From positions 2,393,501-2,457,500 of the forward strand of contig NZ_CP034086.1 of the NCBI RefSeq assembly GCF_003855495.1: a stretch of 64,000 bases of DNA, given 5' to 3'. This DNA comes from Methylocystis rosea (lineage in GTDB: Bacteria > Pseudomonadota > Alphaproteobacteria > Rhizobiales > Beijerinckiaceae). Under the pieces are notes generated by a model that was not told where the DNA came from, made no database searches, and saw only the letters and a program-made list of their open reading frames with translations. Shown here in pieces: positions 60,890 to 64,000 of this stretch (its first letter is position 1; each line of letters starts with the position of its first letter). A program made the position numbers and the translations under genes.

Positions 60890-62395
60890 ATGACGAGTAA
60901 ACCGCCAATTCGATGGATACTCTTGCTTGCCGCCATCGTCGCGGGCGGCTGCTTCCCATGCCGGGCGGACGATGCGACAGCGGGAAAGAAAAGTGTAAAC
61001 GAACAATCCGTTCCGTCACGCGGTCTGCCCGCGGAAGTCGTCACCAATCATACGATCACGCTCAACGGCGAGAAGGTGGCGTTCACGGCGCGAGCAGGCG
61101 CCGTGCATCTGCGGGACGCTCAAAGTGATGCGCCGCAGGCGGATGTGGCCTACGTTTCTTATGAACGCGCGGGCGCGGAATCGCTCAGCCGGCCGATTGC
61201 TTTCGTCTTCAATGGCGGACCCGGCGCGGGCTCCGCCTGGCTCGGTCTAGGCGCGCTGTCGCCATGGCGGCTTCACATGGCCAACGCGCTCTCGCCATCG
61301 GCGCCGCCCACGATCGTCGAGAACGCCGAGAGCTGGCTGACGTTCGCCGATCTGGTGTTCGTTGATCCGCCGGGCACAGGCTACAGCAAAATCCTTGGCG
61401 ACGGCGAGGATCTCAGGAAGCGATTCTTCTCGGTCCAAGGCGATGCCGACGCGCTTGCAGTCGTCCTTCGCAAATGGCTGACGACACACCGGCGCCTGGC
61501 CTCCCCCAAATATCTTGTCGGCGAGAGCTATGGGAGTTTTCGCGCCGTCAAACTGGTGCATGCGCTGCGAGAGCGCGAAAGCGTGGGGGTGACAGGTCTC
61601 ATTCTCATCTCCCCAGTCCTCGACTTCACCTGGTTGGACGCGCGCAATCTTCTGTCCTTCGCGGCTTACTTACCTTCGTTTGCAGCAGTCACGCGCGGCG
61701 CAAAGGATCGAGCCGCCCTTGCCGACGTCGAGGAATATGCCGGAGGCGCCTATCTGACCGATCTGCTCAAGGGGGTGCGGGACGCCGACGCTCTGTCGCG
61801 GCTGAGCGCCAGGGTAGCGCAATTCACTGGTCTCAACAGCAAGATTGTGTCGCAGCTCGGCGGCCGTGTGCACGTCAAGACGTTCAGTCGCGAGCGGGCC
61901 CGTGACGACCAGCGGATTCTGAGCGCTTATGATGGGGAAGTGGCCGGCTTCGACCCCGCGCCCTTTTCCCAGGAGAGCGACTGGGAGGACCCAGTGCTTG
62001 ACACGCTGCGCACGCCCCTGGGCGCCGCCATGAGCCGGATCGTGACCGAAAAGCTAGAGTGGCCAATAAACGACGCGCGATATGAAATCCTCAATGCGCA
62101 AGTTGCGCACCAATGGGATTACGGGCGCGGTGGGCGCGTCAGCGCGGAAGCGGTCTCAGACCTGCGCGAGGCGTTGGCGCTCGATCCGCGGCTCAAGGTT
62201 CTCATCGTGCACGGAATTACCGATCTCGTTACCCCCTATTTTGCGACGAAACTCTTGCTGGACCAGCTTCCCGCCTTTGGCGACGGTTCGCGCGTGCAGT
62301 TCGTTGTTCTGCCCGGTGGGCACATGCCTTATGTGCGGGATGAATCCCGTCGGGCTTTACGCGACACGGCGCGAACGTCCATTGAACGGAATTGA
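60890..62395 (+). CDS. Serine carboxypeptidase-like lipoprotein (peptidase S10)
   Basis: 501 residues from ATG 60890. A signal peptide with a possible lipobox (AAIVAGGC) suggests export to the periplasm. The oxyanion region is PIAFVFNGGPGAGSAWLGLG, the nucleophile is in VGESYGSFR (about Ser214), the acid in VHGITDLVTP and the histidine in LPGGHMPY near the C-terminus. This is the S10 fold common in alphaproteobacteria; it could trim C-terminal residues from peptides. The frame can be extended to 60833, overlapping the end of tetR. Confidence 0.9.
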   Translation: MTSKPPIRWILLLAAIVAGGCFPCRADDATAGKKSVNEQSVPSRGLPAEVVTNHTITLNGEKVAFTARAGAVHLRDAQSDAPQADVAYVSYERAGAESLSRPIAFVFNGGPGAGSAWLGLGALSPWRLHMANALSPSAPPTIVENAESWLTFADLVFVDPPGTGYSKILGDGEDLRKRFFSVQGDADALAVVLRKWLTTHRRLASPKYLVGESYGSFRAVKLVHALRERESVGVTGLILISPVLDFTWLDARNLLSFAAYLPSFAAVTRGAKDRAALADVEEYAGGAYLTDLLKGVRDADALSRLSARVAQFTGLNSKIVSQLGGRVHVKTFSRERARDDQRILSAYDGEVAGFDPAPFSQESDWEDPVLDTLRTPLGAAMSRIVTEKLEWPINDARYEILNAQVAHQWDYGRGGRVSAEAVSDLREALALDPRLKVLIVHGITDLVTPYFATKLLLDQLPAFGDGSRVQFVVLPGGHMPYVRDESRRALRDTARTSIERN

Positions 62396-62480
62396 CAAAC
62401 AACGCCGACGCCGACACTTCGAGGCGCGTTCGAACAGCCTCTGTTCAAACATCCAGTCATGCAATGCGACGATCGAGTAA

Positions 62481-63803
62481 ATGACGTCCAGTTTCGATCT
62501 TCGCAAACTCGGAAGCAGGATACGGCCAATGGCCCTCGACACTCGCAGCGCGTGGAAAGGCTTTATCGCGGTCGCTCTCGCCGCCGCGATGGTAGTCGCC
62601 GCGACGATGTTCCTTTTCAGGGCGGAAAGCGCGCCGATCAAGGTCGGCATCCTGCACTCGCGCTCGGGGCCGATGGCGATCAGCGAAAATTCAATGGTCG
62701 ACGCGGAGCTTCTCGCGATTGAGGAGATCAATGCGAAGGGCGGCTTACTGGGACGCAAGATTCAGCCGATCATCGCCGACGGCAAATCCGATTGGCCGAC
62801 CTTCGCGAAAGAGGCCGAGCGCCTGATCACCGAGGAACACGTATCCGTGATTTTCGGATGCTGGACCTCCGCAAGCCGTAAGACGGTTGCGCCCATTATC
62901 GAAAAATATGGTCAGCTCCTGGTCTATCCCATGGCCTATGAGGGACTCGAACAGTCGCCCAACATTATCTACACGGGCGCGGCGCCTAATCAGCAGGTCA
63001 TTCCGGCGATCAAATGGAGCCTCGATCACATTGGCAAAAAATTCTTTTTGATCGGCTCGGATTATGTTTGGCCGCACAGCATCAACGAAATTATGAAGGA
63101 CACGATCCGCGCGCTTGGCGCGGAGCTTGTGGGCGAAGACTATATTTTCTTCGGAAGCTCCAACGTCTCTCGGGCGGTCCAAAAAATCAAGCTGGCGCAG
63201 CCGGACGTTATTATCAGTTCGGTCGTGGGCGATTCCAACAAGGCGTTCTATCAGGCGCTGACCGACGCTGGGTTTTCCGCTGATAAGGCGCCGGTTGTCT
63301 CCGTCAGCATCGGCGAGGAAGAGCTTCGCAGCCTACCGATTGCCAACCTCCAAGGCCATTACAGCGCCTGGAGCTATTTCGAGGCGATCAAGAAGCCGGC
63401 GAACGAGCGGTTTGTTCGCGCCTTTCGTGAAAGATATGGCGCCAACCGTGTGACGGGCGACGTTATTGCGACCTCATACTTCAGCGTCATCTTATGGGCG
63501 AAGGCGGTCGAGGAGGCGCAGTCCTTCGACGTGCAGAGGGTCAAACGCACCATGCTGACCGAGACCCTTGATGCGCCGGAAGGTCTGGTGTCGGTCGATC
63601 CTTACACGCAGCATACGTGGCGGTCTTTCTCTGTTGGTAAAATTCAAACTGATGGCCGGATCGAGCTTGTCTGGACGATCGATCGTCCGATCCGTCCCGT
63701 GCCCTATCCGCCGACTCGCACGAAAGCCGAGTGGGAGGAATTTCTAACCGCCTTGTACAACAGATGGGGCGGCAGATGGGCGAATCCGACAGAGGCGGAC
63801 TGA
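62481..63803 (+). CDS. Periplasmic substrate-binding protein, urea/amide type (UrtA/AmiC-like)
   Basis: 440 residues with an N-terminal membrane or signal segment (FIAVALAAAMVVAATMFLF). The binding-protein text IKVGILHSRSGPMAISENSM and INAKGGLLGRKIQPIIADGK matches the UrtA/AmiC branch; FGCWTSASRKTVAPIIEKY and SDYVWPHSINEIMKDTIRAL follow. No permease or ATPase gene is next to it; instead a membrane sensor starts three bases after its stop. It may thus serve as a ligand-sensing partner of that kinase rather than for transport. Confidence 0.88.
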   Translation: MTSSFDLRKLGSRIRPMALDTRSAWKGFIAVALAAAMVVAATMFLFRAESAPIKVGILHSRSGPMAISENSMVDAELLAIEEINAKGGLLGRKIQPIIADGKSDWPTFAKEAERLITEEHVSVIFGCWTSASRKTVAPIIEKYGQLLVYPMAYEGLEQSPNIIYTGAAPNQQVIPAIKWSLDHIGKKFFLIGSDYVWPHSINEIMKDTIRALGAELVGEDYIFFGSSNVSRAVQKIKLAQPDVIISSVVGDSNKAFYQALTDAGFSADKAPVVSVSIGEEELRSLPIANLQGHYSAWSYFEAIKKPANERFVRAFRERYGANRVTGDVIATSYFSVILWAKAVEEAQSFDVQRVKRTMLTETLDAPEGLVSVDPYTQHTWRSFSVGKIQTDGRIELVWTIDRPIRPVPYPPTRTKAEWEEFLTALYNRWGGRWANPTEAD

Positions 63804-63806
63804 TCC

Positions 63807-64000
63807 ATGAAGCTTCCCAGGCTCGATTTCCTTCGGCGCTCCATCGGCGCCAAGATCATCTTCTGGTTCCTTGCGATCAACATCGTCTCCTGCGGCCTCC
63901 TCGCCTGGCGAACCTATGACATTTCACGAGAGTCTCTCGAGCAGGCGATTCAAACGTCGTTGCAGGTTGTCGCCAAGAAGAAAGTGGAGCAGCTGGAGAC
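63807..64000 (+). CDS. Membrane-anchored sensor protein, probably a histidine kinase (3' end cut)
   Basis: The first 64 codons are in the window. It starts with a basic segment (MKLPRLDFLRRSIGAKIIFW) and a membrane helix (FLAINIVSCGLLAWRTYDIS), then a helical extracytoplasmic beginning (SLEQAIQTSLQVVAKKKVEQ). This is the usual start of sensor kinases or chemoreceptors with a periplasmic Cache-like domain. It is in an operon with the binding-protein gene. The kinase part is outside the window, so the type is inferred. Confidence 0.6.
   Translation, partial: MKLPRLDFLRRSIGAKIIFWFLAINIVSCGLLAWRTYDISRESLEQAIQTSLQVVAKKKVEQLE

Overview
The window is about 64 kb of GC-rich DNA with the codon habits and gene set of an alphaproteobacterium of the order Hyphomicrobiales (Rhizobiales). 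Evidence includes Phasin_2 genes, a PAS histidine kinase of the PdhS/PleC/DivJ kind, NodT-type efflux, pxpABC and FkbM. Some gene pairings would fit Methylocystaceae/Beijerinckiaceae, but no methane-oxidation gene is present, so the genus is only a guess. Most of the window is ordinary chromosome, interrupted by accessory patches of lower GC.

Layout. 1-9.2 kb: an operon of an unknown secreted protein (5' end cut off), a giant alpha-2-macroglobulin and penicillin-binding protein 1C, with a four-hairpin repeat lying in the junction and supplying the apparent pbpC start codon. 9.2-13.2 kb: a low-GC patch of small, mostly membrane proteins of unknown function on the minus strand, separated by broken pieces of the same parent genes; it looks like a graveyard or cassette array of a polymorphic secreted system. 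13.3-18.4 kb: murA, a FabF-like synthase, galU and galE. 18.4-30.1 kb: an ArsR/SRPBCC pair, tRNA-Arg(CCU), an FkbM methyltransferase, an SGNH-like protein, small membrane proteins, gloB with neighbours, pxpABC, and a 25-residue membrane microprotein too short for normal ORF calling. 30.2-36.4 kb: a PAS histidine kinase, two phasins with a candidate PhaR operator, an aroE-acyP-panC-GGCT operon with a 13-bp tandem repeat in the aroE leader, and tRNA-Ser(UGA).

36.4-44.3 kb: a probable acquired catabolic block next to tRNA-Ser. It starts with an IS1380-type transposase scrap, then a tautomerase, an aldehyde dehydrogenase, an AraC regulator, a crotonase, a type III CoA-transferase, a fumarylacetoacetase and a broken gene. 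44.3-46.8 kb: sodC, a choline-kinase-like protein and a HAD phosphatase.

47.3-53.9 kb: a surface-polysaccharide-like block (sulfotransferase, OmpR-type two-component system, two glycosyltransferases). Its three leading genes each have the same direct repeat GAAAC-N5-GAAAC 60-120 bp upstream, so a self-contained regulon controlled by its own response regulator is the main new hypothesis here. The first gene begins 3 bases after a 14-base match to the synthetic Tn5 mosaic end, which may mark an assembly junction. 53.9-60.9 kb: an RND efflux operon (pump, adaptor, NodT outer-membrane factor) divergent from a TetR repressor, with a perfect palindrome between them. 60.9-64 kb: a serine carboxypeptidase-like protein, a urea/amide-type binding protein and the first 64 codons of a membrane-anchored sensor.

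Starts were chosen by reading for ribosome-binding sites and family N-termini. No similarity search was possible, so family names rest on recognised motifs.
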